This document shows positions 34,231 to 43,300 of a stretch of DNA of 64,000 bases, in pieces. Every line of letters starts with the position of its first letter. Positions within the stretch are counted from its first letter, which is position 1. The stretch covers positions 3,286,001-3,350,000 of the forward strand of contig NZ_CP128170.1 of NCBI RefSeq assembly GCF_030347395.1, read 5' to 3'. The notes below the pieces were generated by a model that worked only from the letters and a program-made list of their open reading frames with translations, did no database searches and had not been told where the DNA came from. The translations under genes were made by a program, and so were the position numbers. This stretch comes from Microbacterium sp. ET2 (GTDB lineage: Bacteria; Actinomycetota; Actinomycetes; Actinomycetales; Microbacteriaceae).

Positions 34231-35819
34231 TTCGCGTGCTCCTTCCGGTTCGCGGCCTGACCTTCGGGCGGGAACGACGGCCACGCGCGGAAGTCGTCCG
34301 GCGAGTGGCGCCACCTCAGCGCCGACATCACGACCGCCGCGACGACGAGGAATGCGATCGTGCCCCAGCCGAAGACCAGCAGGTACCACTCCGGAAGACC
34401 GCCGTACCCTTCCACGATCAGCACGACGATGCGCTGGATCAGCATGTAGGCCAACACGATCGGAGCAAGGACGCCCACGAGCAGCACCCACACGCGTCCG
34501 ACCTGGAAGGTCGACACCGCGTTGAGGTGGTACCGCAGTTCGGGCCCGCCACGGAGCACCCAGATGACCACGACGGTGGTGAGCACCGCCGAGGCGACGA
34601 TGCCGACGTTGTTGGCGTACTGATCGGTGACATCGAGGGCCAGAAGGCCGGTGGTGGTCGAGAAGAGCAGGATCGACAGCACCGCCGAGACCGAGCCCAC
34701 GGCGGTGGCCGCCGCGCGCGGGGTCAGTTGAAACTTCTCCTGGAACGCCGCCGAGACCACCTGGAGCACGGAGATCAGCGAGGTGAAGCCGGCGAGGGTG
34801 AGCGAGCCGAAGAACAGGCAGCCGAACAGCGGGCCGCCGGGCATCTGCGACACGATCGCGGGGAAGGTGATGAAGGACAGCCCCACGCCGGTGAGGCCTT
34901 CGAGCTCGGCGACCTGGATGCCCTGCTGGAAAGCGAAGAACCCCAGTGTCGCGAAGACGCCGATGCCGGCGAGGATCTCGAACGACGAGTTCGCGAACGC
35001 CACGACCAGGCCGGGGGAGGTCAGATTCGACCGCCGACGCCGATAGGAGGCGTAGGTGATCATGATGCCGAAGGCGATCGACAGCGAGAAGAAGATCTGG
35101 CTGTACGCCGCGATCCACACGTTGGGATCGCCCAGGGCCGCCCAGTTCGGGGTGAACAGCGCGTTCAGCCCGTCGGCTGCGCCGTCGAGGAAGAGGGCGC
35201 GGACGACGAGGATCAGGAAGGCCGCGATGAGGATGGGAAGGAAGATGACGTTCGCCCGCTGGAGGCCCTTGGCCACGCCCGCGGCCAGAACGAGGATCGC
35301 GGCGATCCACACCAGGGCGAGCGGGATGAGCACGCCCGGCACGAACTCCAGGCTCAACCCGGGGTCGCCGACCTGGAGGTAGTCGGCCTGGAAGAAGGTC
35401 GCCGTATCGTCGCCCCAGCGCAGATCGAAGGAGAAGACGAAGTAGCTGAGCGCCCACGCGATCACGGCCGTGTAGTAGAGGCCGATGACGAAGGCGATCG
35501 CGACCTGGAACCATCCGAGCGACTCGGTGAAGCGCCCCAGCGATCGGCCGATCCGGCGGAACGCAGTGGGCGCGGCGCCCCGGAAGCGGTGCCCGAGGGC
35601 GTAGTCGAGGAACAGGATCGGGATGCCCGCGGTCAGGAGTGCGACCAGATAGGGGATGAGGAACGCCCCACCGCCGTTCTCGTAGGCGACCCCCGGAAAG
35701 CGCCAGATGTTGCCGAGGCCGACCGCCGAGCCGATGGCCGACAGGATGAACCCGACCTGGCCGGTCCACTGTTCGCGGGGCCGTGCCGCTGCCGAAGAGG
35801 CGGGGGCGTTCTGGGTCAC
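34227..35819 (-). CDS. metP: Sodium-dependent methionine/alanine importer, NSS family
   Basis: Na+-coupled amino acid importer, 530 residues, about 11-12 transmembrane helices. The NSS signature SAIGSAVGLGNIWRFP (about 26-41) forms the Na+ and substrate site. Methionine/alanine specificity is inferred from the coupled MetS gene. GTG 35819 is chosen because GGAGGA lies 5 nt upstream; the frame stays open further upstream but overlaps the FUSC gene region without a motif. Confidence 0.93.
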   Translation of the reverse strand: MTQNAPASSAAARPREQWTGQVGFILSAIGSAVGLGNIWRFPGVAYENGGGAFLIPYLVALLTAGIPILFLDYALGHRFRGAAPTAFRRIGRSLGRFTESLGWFQVAIAFVIGLYYTAVIAWALSYFVFSFDLRWGDDTATFFQADYLQVGDPGLSLEFVPGVLIPLALVWIAAILVLAAGVAKGLQRANVIFLPILIAAFLILVVRALFLDGAADGLNALFTPNWAALGDPNVWIAAYSQIFFSLSIAFGIMITYASYRRRRSNLTSPGLVVAFANSSFEILAGIGVFATLGFFAFQQGIQVAELEGLTGVGLSFITFPAIVSQMPGGPLFGCLFFGSLTLAGFTSLISVLQVVSAAFQEKFQLTPRAAATAVGSVSAVLSILLFSTTTGLLALDVTDQYANNVGIVASAVLTTVVVIWVLRGGPELRYHLNAVSTFQVGRVWVLLVGVLAPIVLAYMLIQRIVVLIVEGYGGLPEWYLLVFGWGTIAFLVVAAVVMSALRWRHSPDDFRAWPSFPPEGQAANRKEHAK

Positions 35820-35848
35820 TGTCGTCCTCCGTCGTGGCTGTCGTGCAT

Positions 35849-35858
35849 CACCGCGGTG
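35849..35858. promoter_or_regulatory. 10-bp palindrome CACCGCGGTG upstream of metP
   Basis: Lies 30 nt before the metP start and just downstream of a minus-strand TAGCGT -10-like element (35866-35871), so it would straddle the transcription start. A plausible repressor operator; no factor is identified. Confidence 0.35.
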
Positions 35859-35897
35859 CCCCCGCACGCTACCAGTCCCGAGGGACGCCGACACCCC

Positions 35898-36956
35898 CTA
35901 TCGACGGCCCGTCACGGATTCCCCTCGCTGAGCCTGATCGTGGATCCGGCGCAGGTCCTCCATCAGCGAGCCCACGACGATCCAGTTCGTCGCCGACGGT
36001 GCCGTGAGCTGCAGGGGAGCGGTCAGCGCGGGGATGGTGGTCGTCGCCGTCGGCTGCGCATCGCCCGATCGGGGGGCGCGGCGCAGATCCAGACGGATGT
36101 CGTGGGCCGCTCGACGCAACTGATCGGCGATCGCAAGGACAGCGGGCTCGGTGGCGAGGCTGGCGTCGTAATGGTCGTAGACGGCACGTGTCATCCCGAT
36201 CGTCTGGGTCACGACGGGTCCGAAGCGGGCGAGAAGCTGCTCGATCTCGTCGAGCTCCCGCCGGTACCGCCGGGCGCGCGGATTGAGGGAGAGCGAGTCG
36301 CGTGCCGTCGCGATCGCCTCGTCGGCGTCGGCCACCATCGGTCGCAGCAGCCGGACGGTGAGCATGAGCTCTTCGATCTGCGGACGCGTCTGCTGTGCGG
36401 TGAGCGCATCGGCGAGGCGTTCGAGCGATCGGGCGAGTTCCTCGCCCACTCTGTCGACGGCTTCGTGTGCGGGGGTCACGGCGACCGGCGGCACCATCAC
36501 GATGTGCACCACCATGCCGATGATCGCGCCGATGATCGTCTCGAGGATGCGGTCGACGGCGTAATCGGGGGTGGTGGCGCCCAGGGCGAGCACGAGCACC
36601 GCGCTGATGGCGACCTGGTTCGCCGTTCCCGCGGTCACGCGGGCCGTCCATGCCACGACCAGGGCGACGATGATGGCGACCAGGACGACCCAGGTGGCGT
36701 CGCCGAACACCATTCCGAGCCCGGAGGCGATGGCCACACCGACGATGACGCCGACGCTTCGTTCGATCGCCTTCGCGAACGACTGGTTGAGGCTCGGCTG
36801 CACCACCAGAAGCGCGGCGATCGCGGCGAACACCGGGGGAGGGCCCTGGATGAGCCAGCCCGCGATGAGCCACGCTGCCACGGTCGCGATCGCGGACTTG
36901 GCCACCTGCAGCAGGGGCGCGCGACGGGGGGCGCGGATCGCCGAGGTCAGTCGCAT
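35898..36956 (-). CDS. FUSC-family membrane protein (aromatic acid exporter-like)
   Basis: 352 residues. Six hydrophobic segments fill the first half (about 20-155; AWLIAGWLIQGPPPVFAAIAALLVVQPSLNQSF is the typical beginning), then a cytosolic alpha-helical half rich in Arg/Glu. This is the FUSC/AaeB-like architecture. Export of aromatic or fusaric-type acids is inferred by family only. On the minus strand, TAGCGT (36963-36968) ends 6 nt before ATG 36956, the leaderless arrangement. Confidence 0.85.
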   Translation of the reverse strand: MRLTSAIRAPRRAPLLQVAKSAIATVAAWLIAGWLIQGPPPVFAAIAALLVVQPSLNQSFAKAIERSVGVIVGVAIASGLGMVFGDATWVVLVAIIVALVVAWTARVTAGTANQVAISAVLVLALGATTPDYAVDRILETIIGAIIGMVVHIVMVPPVAVTPAHEAVDRVGEELARSLERLADALTAQQTRPQIEELMLTVRLLRPMVADADEAIATARDSLSLNPRARRYRRELDEIEQLLARFGPVVTQTIGMTRAVYDHYDASLATEPAVLAIADQLRRAAHDIRLDLRRAPRSGDAQPTATTTIPALTAPLQLTAPSATNWIVVGSLMEDLRRIHDQAQRGESVTGRR

Positions 36957-37041
36957 ACCTCAACGCTAGCCACGTGGGTCGGGGTTGACAGCGTCGACGG
37001 CTCCCGATGGGCTGGGGGTTCGTGAAAGTGAAGGAGAGCGG

Positions 37042-37698
37042 ATGTCTCGGGTGCTGGTTTTCGGTGGACACGGCAAGGTCGCGATGCTTCTGGCGCCGCT
37101 GCTGGTCTCGCGCGGGGACGAGGTGACCGCGGTCATCCGGAATCCCGCCCACGCCGACGAGGTCGCGGCCACCGGTGCGACGCCCCGTGTGGCCGACATC
37201 GAGCAGCTCGACACCGTGGCGCTCGCCGAACTCGTGGCGGGGCACGACGCGATCGTCTGGTCGGCCGGCGCCGGCGGTGGGGATGCCGCGCGCACGTACG
37301 CGGTGGACCGCGACGCGGCGATCCGCTCGATGGACGCTGCGGGCCGGGCCGGTGTCGCGCGCTACGTGATGGTGTCGTGGCTGGGGTCCAAGGCCGATCA
37401 CGGCGTGCCCGAGGACGACGACTTCTTCCCCTACGCCGACGCGAAGCTGGCTGCTGACGATCATCTTCGCGGCAGCGATCTGGAATGGACGGTGCTCGGA
37501 CCGGGCGCTCTCCTGGACGAACCCGGCACGGGGCGCATCACCATCGATCCGGAGGGACGCGGCGCAGTACCGCGTCACGATGTCGCCGCCGTCGTCGCCG
37601 CGGCGCTGCACGAACCCGCGACCATCCGGCGGACGCTGCGCTTCGGCGGGGGAGAGCAGCCGATCGCCGAGGCCGTCGTCGGGTCAGACGCGCGGTAG
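37042..37698 (+). CDS. NAD(P)-binding oxidoreductase (atypical SDR)
   Basis: 218 residues. The Rossmann nucleotide site is VLVFGGHGKVAMLLAPLL at the N-terminus, followed by AVIRNPAHADEVAATGA. The C-terminal part (DLEWTVLGPGALLDEPGTGRI) is as in atypical SDR proteins such as YwnB-like NAD(P)H-binding reductases. Catalytic Tyr/Lys is not evident. AAGGAG lies 5 nt upstream of ATG 37042. Between the FUSC and MarR genes; link unknown. Confidence 0.85.
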   Translation: MSRVLVFGGHGKVAMLLAPLLVSRGDEVTAVIRNPAHADEVAATGATPRVADIEQLDTVALAELVAGHDAIVWSAGAGGGDAARTYAVDRDAAIRSMDAAGRAGVARYVMVSWLGSKADHGVPEDDDFFPYADAKLAADDHLRGSDLEWTVLGPGALLDEPGTGRITIDPEGRGAVPRHDVAAVVAAALHEPATIRRTLRFGGGEQPIAEAVVGSDAR

Positions 37699-37734
37699 CG
37701 CTTCGGGACGCGGCTCACCCCTCGTGGCGTCCGC

Positions 37735-37740
37735 TACGGT
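37735..37740 (+). promoter_or_regulatory. TACGGT -10-like hexamer before the MarR gene
   Basis: Ends 6 nt before ATG 37747, the leaderless position; spacer CGGAGT is only a weak ribosome site. Confidence 0.45.
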
Positions 37741-37746
37741 CGGAGT

Positions 37747-38244
37747 ATGAGCGGGGAGGCCCGGGAGAGGGATGACGACGTCGATCTGCTGATCGACGCC
37801 TGGTCCCGTCGGCTCCCCGACATCGATCTCACGCCGCTCGACGTCATGTCGCGGTTGCGGCGCGTCGCCCTTCGGCTGGCCCGACTCCGGGCCGAGGCCT
37901 TCTTCAGCGCGGGGCTGTCGGTGTGGGAGTTCGACGTGCTGGCCGCCCTTCGCCGCGCGGAGGATCCGCACGAACTGAGCCCCGCTCAGCTGATCGAATC
38001 CACCATGATCGGCAGTGCGGCCATGACCAACCGCCTGGAGAAGCTCGCTGCCCGCGGCCTCGTCGAACGGCGACCCAACCCGCGTGACGGTCGGGGTGTG
38101 CTGGTGCGGCTGAGCGCCGAGGGGACCGAGCGGGTCGACGCTGCGATGACGGAGCTCGTCCGGCGGGAAGCCGAGGAGCTCGCGGGGCTGTCCCGCGAGG
38201 AGCAGGGTCTGCTCACCCGTCTTCTCGGGCGCCTGCTGAGCTGA
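37747..38244 (+). CDS. MarR-family transcriptional regulator
   Basis: 165 residues. The winged helix is at about 70-120: LSPAQLIESTMIGSAAMTNRLEKLAARGLVERRPNPRDGRGVLVRLS, which shows the recognition helix and the wing with the DxRxxxV/LT-type basic turn. A dimerisation helix leads and ends the protein. The ligand is unknown. Possible targets are its own promoter and the adjacent oxidoreductase. Confidence 0.9.
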   Translation: MSGEARERDDDVDLLIDAWSRRLPDIDLTPLDVMSRLRRVALRLARLRAEAFFSAGLSVWEFDVLAALRRAEDPHELSPAQLIESTMIGSAAMTNRLEKLAARGLVERRPNPRDGRGVLVRLSAEGTERVDAAMTELVRREAEELAGLSREEQGLLTRLLGRLLS

Positions 38245-38326
38245 GGTGCGAGCCGGCGGTGTCCTTCCGTGACATCGCGCCGCCGCATCCTTCCCTTCCC
38301 GCGACCTCTCCTGCCATTGTGAGATC

Positions 38327-38716
38327 ATGCGCCGCCCGAAGCTCGTCCTCGCCGTCCTCTCCCTCACCGCGTTCGCCCTGGCACTCAGCGCCTGCGCGCC
38401 CGGTGAACCGAGCCCCGGGACGTCGTCCGTGATCGCCCCCGTGACCGAGTCGGCGAACGATCTGCAGGGCGCCACGGTCGATCTCATCGTCGGTCAGGTG
38501 CTGAACATCGACACCGGCGACCTCGCAGTCGACAGCTACGAGGGCGAGGTCGCCGATCCCGCCGTCGCGGAATTCGTGCAGGGCGGGGATGACGGCAGCG
38601 CCACCTTCAACCCCGGCGTGCGGGCCCTCGCCGAGGGGACGACGACGGTCACGATGACCAATCAGGACGGCGGAATCCAGCCTCTCGAGTTCACGGTCGA
38701 GGTCTCCGCCGGCTGA
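38327..38716 (+). CDS. Small lipoprotein with an Ig-like domain
   Basis: 129 residues. The lipobox LSAC (Cys23) follows a hydrophobic signal. The mature part is beta-rich: ATVDLIVGQVLNIDTGD ... VRALAEGTTTVTMTNQ. That resembles Big/Ig-like or chagasin-like extracellular domains, though no enzyme motif is seen. No partner is obvious in the neighbourhood; it is transcribed with the same strand as rpsA but ends about 205 bp before it. Confidence 0.7.
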   Translation: MRRPKLVLAVLSLTAFALALSACAPGEPSPGTSSVIAPVTESANDLQGATVDLIVGQVLNIDTGDLAVDSYEGEVADPAVAEFVQGGDDGSATFNPGVRALAEGTTTVTMTNQDGGIQPLEFTVEVSAG

Positions 38717-38726
38717 CGCATTCTGA

Positions 38727-38921
38727 TAACCTGAAGTGTCACGCGTGTGACGGTTCCACCATGCCCGGGTTCCGAACTCGGGATGACGCGTGGGCCGGTA
38801 CGCCACAAGTGACACCGTACGACCACAATCCGCTCCGCCTCGGGGCCGGGATTCGTCCGCTTTCGCGTGCGGGTCAGGCAGCCGAGGCCCGAACACCACA
38901 CCACCAAGGACAACCCACTAC
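38727..38921 (+). promoter_or_regulatory. Long structured leader of rpsA with TAACCT -10
   Basis: TAACCT at 38727-38732 is a candidate -10, giving a leader near 180 nt. Potential stems: CACGCGT (38740-38746) with ACGCGTG (38786-38792), enclosing CCCGGGTT/AACTCGGG (38764-38771/38775-38782, one G-T pair), and GCCTCGG (38837-38843) with CCGAGGC (38882-38888). AAGGA at 38906-38910 is the ribosome site. The arrangement could serve autoregulation by S1. Confidence 0.5.
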
Positions 38922-40376
38922 ATGACTACCGCAACGACCGCCCCGGCCACCAAGCAGGTCGCGATCAACGACATCGGATCTGCCGAGGACTTCCTGGCCG
39001 CGGTCGAAAAGACCCTGAAGTTCTTCAACGACGGAGACCTCATCGAAGGCACCGTCGTGAAGATCGACCGCGACGAGGTGCTCCTCGACGTCGGCTACAA
39101 GACCGAGGGCGTCATCCCCTCGCGCGAGCTCTCCATCAAGCACGACGTCGACCCCAACGAGGTTGTGGGCGTCGGCGACCACGTCGAGGCCCTCGTCCTT
39201 CAGAAGGAGGACAAGGAAGGCCGCCTGATCCTGTCCAAGAAGCGCGCACAGTACGAGCGCGCCTGGGGCGACGTGGAGAAGATCAAGGAGACCGACGGCG
39301 TCGTCACCGGCCAGGTGATCGAGGTCGTCAAGGGTGGCCTCATCGTCGACATCGGCCTGCGCGGGTTCCTTCCCGCCTCGCTCATCGAGCTGCGTCGCGT
39401 CCGTGACCTCACCCCGTACCTCGGGCAGGAGATCGAGGCGAAGATCCTCGAACTCGACAAGAACCGCAACAACGTCGTCCTCTCGCGTCGGGCCCTGCTC
39501 GAGCAGACGCAGTCCGAGTCGCGCACCACGTTCCTGAACAACCTGCACAAGGGTCAGGTCCGCAAGGGCACGGTCTCGTCGATCGTCAACTTCGGTGCCT
39601 TCGTGGACCTCGGCGGCGTGGACGGCCTCGTGCACGTCTCCGAGCTGTCGTGGAAGCACATCGAGCACGCGTCCGAGGTCGTCGAGGTGGGCCAGGAGGT
39701 CACCGTCGAGATCCTCGAGGTCGACCTCGACCGCGAGCGCGTCTCCCTGTCGCTGAAGGCGACGCAGGAGGACCCGTGGCAGGTCTTCGCCCGCACCCAC
39801 GCGATCGGTCAGATCGCGCCGGGCAAGGTCACCAAGCTCGTGCCGTTCGGCGCCTTCGTCCGCGTCGCGGACGGCATCGAGGGTCTCGTGCACATCTCCG
39901 AGCTCTCGGGCAAGCACGTCGAGCTCGCCGAGCAGGTCGTCTCGGTCGGTGAAGAGGTCTTCGTCAAGATCATCGACATCGATCTCGAGCGTCGCCGCAT
40001 CTCGCTGTCGCTGAAGCAGGCCAACGAGTCGGTCGACCCCTACGGCACCGAGTTCGACCCCGCCCTCTACGGCATGGTCACCGAGTACGACGAGAACGGG
40101 GAGTACAAGTACCCCGAGGGCTTCGACCCGGAGACCAACCAGTGGAAGGAAGGCTTCGACGAGCAGCGCGAGGCCTGGGAGCAGGACTACGCCGCCGCCC
40201 AGGCGCGCTGGGAAGCCCACAAGGCCGCCGTCATCAAGGCCCTCGAGGCCGAGGCCAATGCCCCCGCGGCAGAGTCGACGGGATCGTCCGCATTCACCTC
40301 CGACTCTTCCGCCGGCGGCACGCTGGCCGACGACGAGGCGCTCGCCGCGCTCCGTGAGAAGCTGTCGGGTCGCTGA
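38922..40376 (+). CDS. rpsA: 30S ribosomal protein S1
   Basis: 484 residues with four S1 RNA-binding repeats: about 34-105 (IEGTVVKIDRDEVLLDVGYK), 120-190 (TGQVIEVVKGGLIVDIGLRG), 205-280 (KGTVSSIVNFGAFVDLGG), 292-365 (GKVTKLVPFGAFVRVADGIEG). The C-terminal tail is acidic and Ser/Ala-rich. It helps initiate translation, which matters here since leaderless messages appear common. ATG 38922 is chosen from AAGGA 11 nt upstream and the conserved N-terminus. Strong terminator follows. Confidence 0.97.
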   Translation: MTTATTAPATKQVAINDIGSAEDFLAAVEKTLKFFNDGDLIEGTVVKIDRDEVLLDVGYKTEGVIPSRELSIKHDVDPNEVVGVGDHVEALVLQKEDKEGRLILSKKRAQYERAWGDVEKIKETDGVVTGQVIEVVKGGLIVDIGLRGFLPASLIELRRVRDLTPYLGQEIEAKILELDKNRNNVVLSRRALLEQTQSESRTTFLNNLHKGQVRKGTVSSIVNFGAFVDLGGVDGLVHVSELSWKHIEHASEVVEVGQEVTVEILEVDLDRERVSLSLKATQEDPWQVFARTHAIGQIAPGKVTKLVPFGAFVRVADGIEGLVHISELSGKHVELAEQVVSVGEEVFVKIIDIDLERRRISLSLKQANESVDPYGTEFDPALYGMVTEYDENGEYKYPEGFDPETNQWKEGFDEQREAWEQDYAAAQARWEAHKAAVIKALEAEANAPAAESTGSSAFTSDSSAGGTLADDEALAALREKLSGR

Positions 40377-40391
40377 GCCCGCACCACCCGC

Positions 40392-40430
40392 GCAGAGGGC
40401 CGGAACCCGCCCAGGGTTCCGGCCCTCTGC
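40392..40430 (+). terminator. Strong terminator of rpsA
   Basis: Perfect 17-bp stem (GCAGAGGGCCGGAACCC against GGGTTCCGGCCCTCTGC) with a 5-nt loop, 15 bp after the rpsA stop. Confidence 0.95.
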
Positions 40431-40463
40431 CGTGCGCGCAGGGATGCGACGGGATGTGTCGCG

Positions 40464-40469
40464 TAGCGT
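40464..40469 (+). promoter_or_regulatory. TAGCGT -10-like hexamer before the MFS gene at 40477
   Basis: Ends 7 nt before GTG 40477 just after the rpsA terminator; leaderless geometry. Confidence 0.45.
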
Positions 40470-40476
40470 CGGACCG

Positions 40477-41685
40477 GTGAGCGACGCGACCGGGCACGTA
40501 CCGGGCAGTCGCGCATACCGGCGTCTCCTCATCGCCCTGTTCTTCGCCGGAATCGCCACGTTCGCGCAGCTGTACTCACCGCAGGCGGTGCTGCCGCTGA
40601 TCTCCGCCGACCTCGGCGTCTCGCCGCCGACCGCCTCCCTCGCGGTCTCGGCGACGACACTGGGATTGGCTGCCGCCGTCATCCCGTGGTCCATCGTCGC
40701 GGACCGTCTCGGTCGCGTGCCGGCCATGACGATCGGGATCTGCGCCGCCACGCTCCTCGGACTGCTGGCGCCGCTGTCGGGCGACATCGGGGTCTTCCTG
40801 GCCATCCGACTCGCGGAGGGCGCGGCGCTCGGGGCGATACCCGCCATCGCCCTGGCCTATCTGAGCGAGGAGGTCGACCCGCGCCACACGGCGTCGGCGG
40901 CAGGAAGCTATATCGCCGGCACGACCGTGGGCGGGCTGTCGGGCCGGCTGGTGTCAGGCCCTGTCGCCGACCTCGTCGAATGGCGGACCGGTCTGTGGGC
41001 AGTGGCGATCCTGTGTGCTGCGTCGGCCGTCGTGTTCCTCTGGCTCGTCCCCCGAGCGCGAGGTTTCGTCGCGTACCGCCACCGGCCCGAGCGCCGACTC
41101 GGCGAGCGACTGGCCGTCGTCCTGCGCACACCGGCCCAGCTCGCGATCGACGCCCAGGGATTCCTCCTGATGGGAGCTTTCGTCGCCGTGTTCAACTACC
41201 TCGGGTTCCATCTCGCAGAGCCTCCGTTCTCGTTGCCCGGATGGCTGGCGACCCTGCTGTTCCTCTCCTACCTCGCCGGCACGGTCTCCTCTCCCTTGGC
41301 GGGGGCGCTCGCCGTGCGTCACGGGCGACTCCCGGTGCTCCTCGGCGGCATCGCGGCGATGCTCGTGGGGCTCGGAGCGCTCCTGACGCCTTCGACAGCG
41401 GTCGTGCTGATCGGTCTGCTCGTCTTCACCGCGGGGTTCTTCGCGGCCCACGCCGTGGCGTCGGGCTGGGCCCCGGTCGCGGCGTCGGCCGACACGCGGG
41501 CGCAGGCGTCGTCGCTGTACTACCTCGCCTACTACGGCGGGTCGAGCCTGTTCGGCTGGTGCCTCGGCTTCGTCTACGCCGGGACCGGATGGATGGCCTT
41601 CGTCGCGGCGCTCGCGGCGATGTGCACCGCTGCCGGGGTCATCGCCTCGGCGGTGCTGCGCTCCGCAGGTCGCGCGCCTCGATAA
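40477..41685 (+). CDS. MFS transporter (YnfM-like)
   Basis: About 402 residues, twelve predicted membrane helices in two six-helix halves, with the MFS loop motif WSIVADRLGRVPAMT between helices 2 and 3. The N-terminus FAGIATFAQLYSPQAVLPLIS resembles the YnfM/AraJ-like proton-driven exporters. Cargo unknown. Its stop codon TAA overlaps the -10 hexamer of the next MFS gene. Confidence 0.85.
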   Translation: MSDATGHVPGSRAYRRLLIALFFAGIATFAQLYSPQAVLPLISADLGVSPPTASLAVSATTLGLAAAVIPWSIVADRLGRVPAMTIGICAATLLGLLAPLSGDIGVFLAIRLAEGAALGAIPAIALAYLSEEVDPRHTASAAGSYIAGTTVGGLSGRLVSGPVADLVEWRTGLWAVAILCAASAVVFLWLVPRARGFVAYRHRPERRLGERLAVVLRTPAQLAIDAQGFLLMGAFVAVFNYLGFHLAEPPFSLPGWLATLLFLSYLAGTVSSPLAGALAVRHGRLPVLLGGIAAMLVGLGALLTPSTAVVLIGLLVFTAGFFAAHAVASGWAPVAASADTRAQASSLYYLAYYGGSSLFGWCLGFVYAGTGWMAFVAALAAMCTAAGVIASAVLRSAGRAPR

Positions 41686-41688
41686 GGT
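41683..41688 (+). promoter_or_regulatory. TAAGGT -10-like hexamer before the MFS gene at 41695
   Basis: Overlaps the stop codon of the previous gene and ends 6 nt before GTG 41695. Confidence 0.45.
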
Positions 41689-41694
41689 GAGCGC

Positions 41695-43296
41695 GTGACT
41701 CAGACGCGCGCGGGCGACGCAGAACTCGGCACGGCCCCGCCCCGGGCACCGCTGGTGCTGACCGCCCTGATTCTGGCCGCACTGGTGTGCAACATCAACC
41801 TCGCCGCCGCCAATGTCGCCCTTCCCGACGTCGGGGACGCGTTCGGCGCGACGCAGACCGCACTGAACCTCGTCGCGGTCGGATGCGGGCTGGGGCTTGC
41901 GATGTCGGTGCTGTACCTCGGCGCGCTCGCCGACCGCTACGGACGCAAACAACTCCTCCTGCTCGGTCTGACGCTCACCGTCGTCGCGAGCTTCCTCTCC
42001 GCCTTCTCCCCGTCGGTGGAGATGCTCATCGCCGCGCGGATCTTCACCGGCGTCGCGGCGGGAATGGCCTTTCCCACGACCCTGTCGCTGATCACGGCTC
42101 TCTGGGCTCAGGGGCCCCGTCGCACCGTGGCCATCGCCCTGTGGTCGGGTGTCAGCGCCACGGCTGCGGTCATCGGCTCCGTGCTCGCCGGGCTGCTGCT
42201 GACGATCTGGTGGTGGGGCTCGGCCTTCCTGCTGGCCGCGCCCATCGCGGCGATCGCACTCGTGCTCGTCGCACTCTTCGTGCCGTCTCATGTCAAGGAG
42301 TCGGAAGAACCCGTCGATCACCTCGGGGGCATCCTCGCGACCCTCGCGATCGCGGCGCTCGTCCTCGGGGTGAGTCTCGTCTTCGCGCCGGGCCAGACCT
42401 CGCTCGGGCTCATCCTGCTGGGCGCCGCGGTGGTGCTCCTGGCACTCTTCGCCTGGCGCCAGGTTGCGGCGCGGCATCCGATCTACGAACTGAAGGTCGC
42501 TCGTCGGAGGATGTTCTGGGTGCCGGCGACCGGCGGCACCATCGTCTTCGGCTCGCTGATGGGCGCGATGTTCGTCGGGCAGCAGTTCCTGCAGAACATC
42601 CTCGGCTACACCACCCTCGAAGCGGGGCTCGCGGTGGTGCCGGCCGCGGTCGGGCTCCTCCTGTGCGCACCGCTGTCAGCACGGCTGCTCACCTCGCGCG
42701 GGTCGCGCGCGACCATGCTCGCGGGGTACGCGCTCGTGCTCCTGGGCTTCCTCACCACCCTGCTATGGGGAGAGTCGACGCCGTACGTGCTCGTCGGCGC
42801 CGGCTTCCTCTTCATCGGCAGCGGAGCCGCGTTCGCGATGACGCCGGCCTCGCGTGCGCTCACCGAGAGCACGCCGGTGAGGCGGGTCGGTATGGCATCC
42901 GCGACCTCGGACCTGCAGCGCGACCTCGGCGGATCGATCATGCAAGCCCTGCTCGGCGCGGTTCTCGCGGCCGGCTTCGCTGCCTCCTTCGCCCGACAGA
43001 TCGCCGCGTCGGCGGAGGCGCAGTCGGTGAGCGCCGAGGTGACGCAGGCGCTGCAGGCCTCGTACGCGTCGGCGATGCGGGTCGCCGAGCAGTACCCGCA
43101 GTACGCCACCGAGATCGCCCAGGCCGCGACGCAATCCCTGCTCGACGGGGCGTTCTTCGCCTATCTCATCGGTGCGGTCGCGATCGTCGTCGGCGCGACG
43201 GTGGTCGCGGTCTTCCTTCCCGGATTCGCCCGCGAGAAGGAGCTCGTCGCAGGATATGCGCGCGCAGACGCCGAGCTGCCGGCGGGGCGGACGTAG
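41695..43296 (+). CDS. MFS transporter, 14-helix DHA2-like
   Basis: 533 residues with about fourteen transmembrane segments. Signature GALADRYGRKQLLLLGL is the MFS A-motif; RIFTGVAAGMAFPTTLSLITALW is the DHA2-type motif C/D1 area; VLLCAPLSARLLTSRGSR marks the second half. Likely proton-coupled drug or metabolite exporter; substrate unknown. GTG 41695 fixed by the short spacing to the previous stop and the -10-like element. Next is the histidine kinase gene after 4 bp. Confidence 0.85.
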   Translation: MTQTRAGDAELGTAPPRAPLVLTALILAALVCNINLAAANVALPDVGDAFGATQTALNLVAVGCGLGLAMSVLYLGALADRYGRKQLLLLGLTLTVVASFLSAFSPSVEMLIAARIFTGVAAGMAFPTTLSLITALWAQGPRRTVAIALWSGVSATAAVIGSVLAGLLLTIWWWGSAFLLAAPIAAIALVLVALFVPSHVKESEEPVDHLGGILATLAIAALVLGVSLVFAPGQTSLGLILLGAAVVLLALFAWRQVAARHPIYELKVARRRMFWVPATGGTIVFGSLMGAMFVGQQFLQNILGYTTLEAGLAVVPAAVGLLLCAPLSARLLTSRGSRATMLAGYALVLLGFLTTLLWGESTPYVLVGAGFLFIGSGAAFAMTPASRALTESTPVRRVGMASATSDLQRDLGGSIMQALLGAVLAAGFAASFARQIAASAEAQSVSAEVTQALQASYASAMRVAEQYPQYATEIAQAATQSLLDGAFFAYLIGAVAIVVGATVVAVFLPGFAREKELVAGYARADAELPAGRT

Positions 43297-43300
43297 GCGC

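Noticed and set aside
34209..37025. Plus-strand open frame of about 938 codons opposite metP and the FUSC gene
   Set aside because: Very rich in Asp, Glu, Gln, Arg and His, the reverse of membrane-protein codons; both genes on the other strand are convincing.
38790..38921. Upstream extension of rpsA to 38790
   Set aside because: The extension falls in the structured leader and adds no conserved sequence; the S1 N-terminus begins at 38922.
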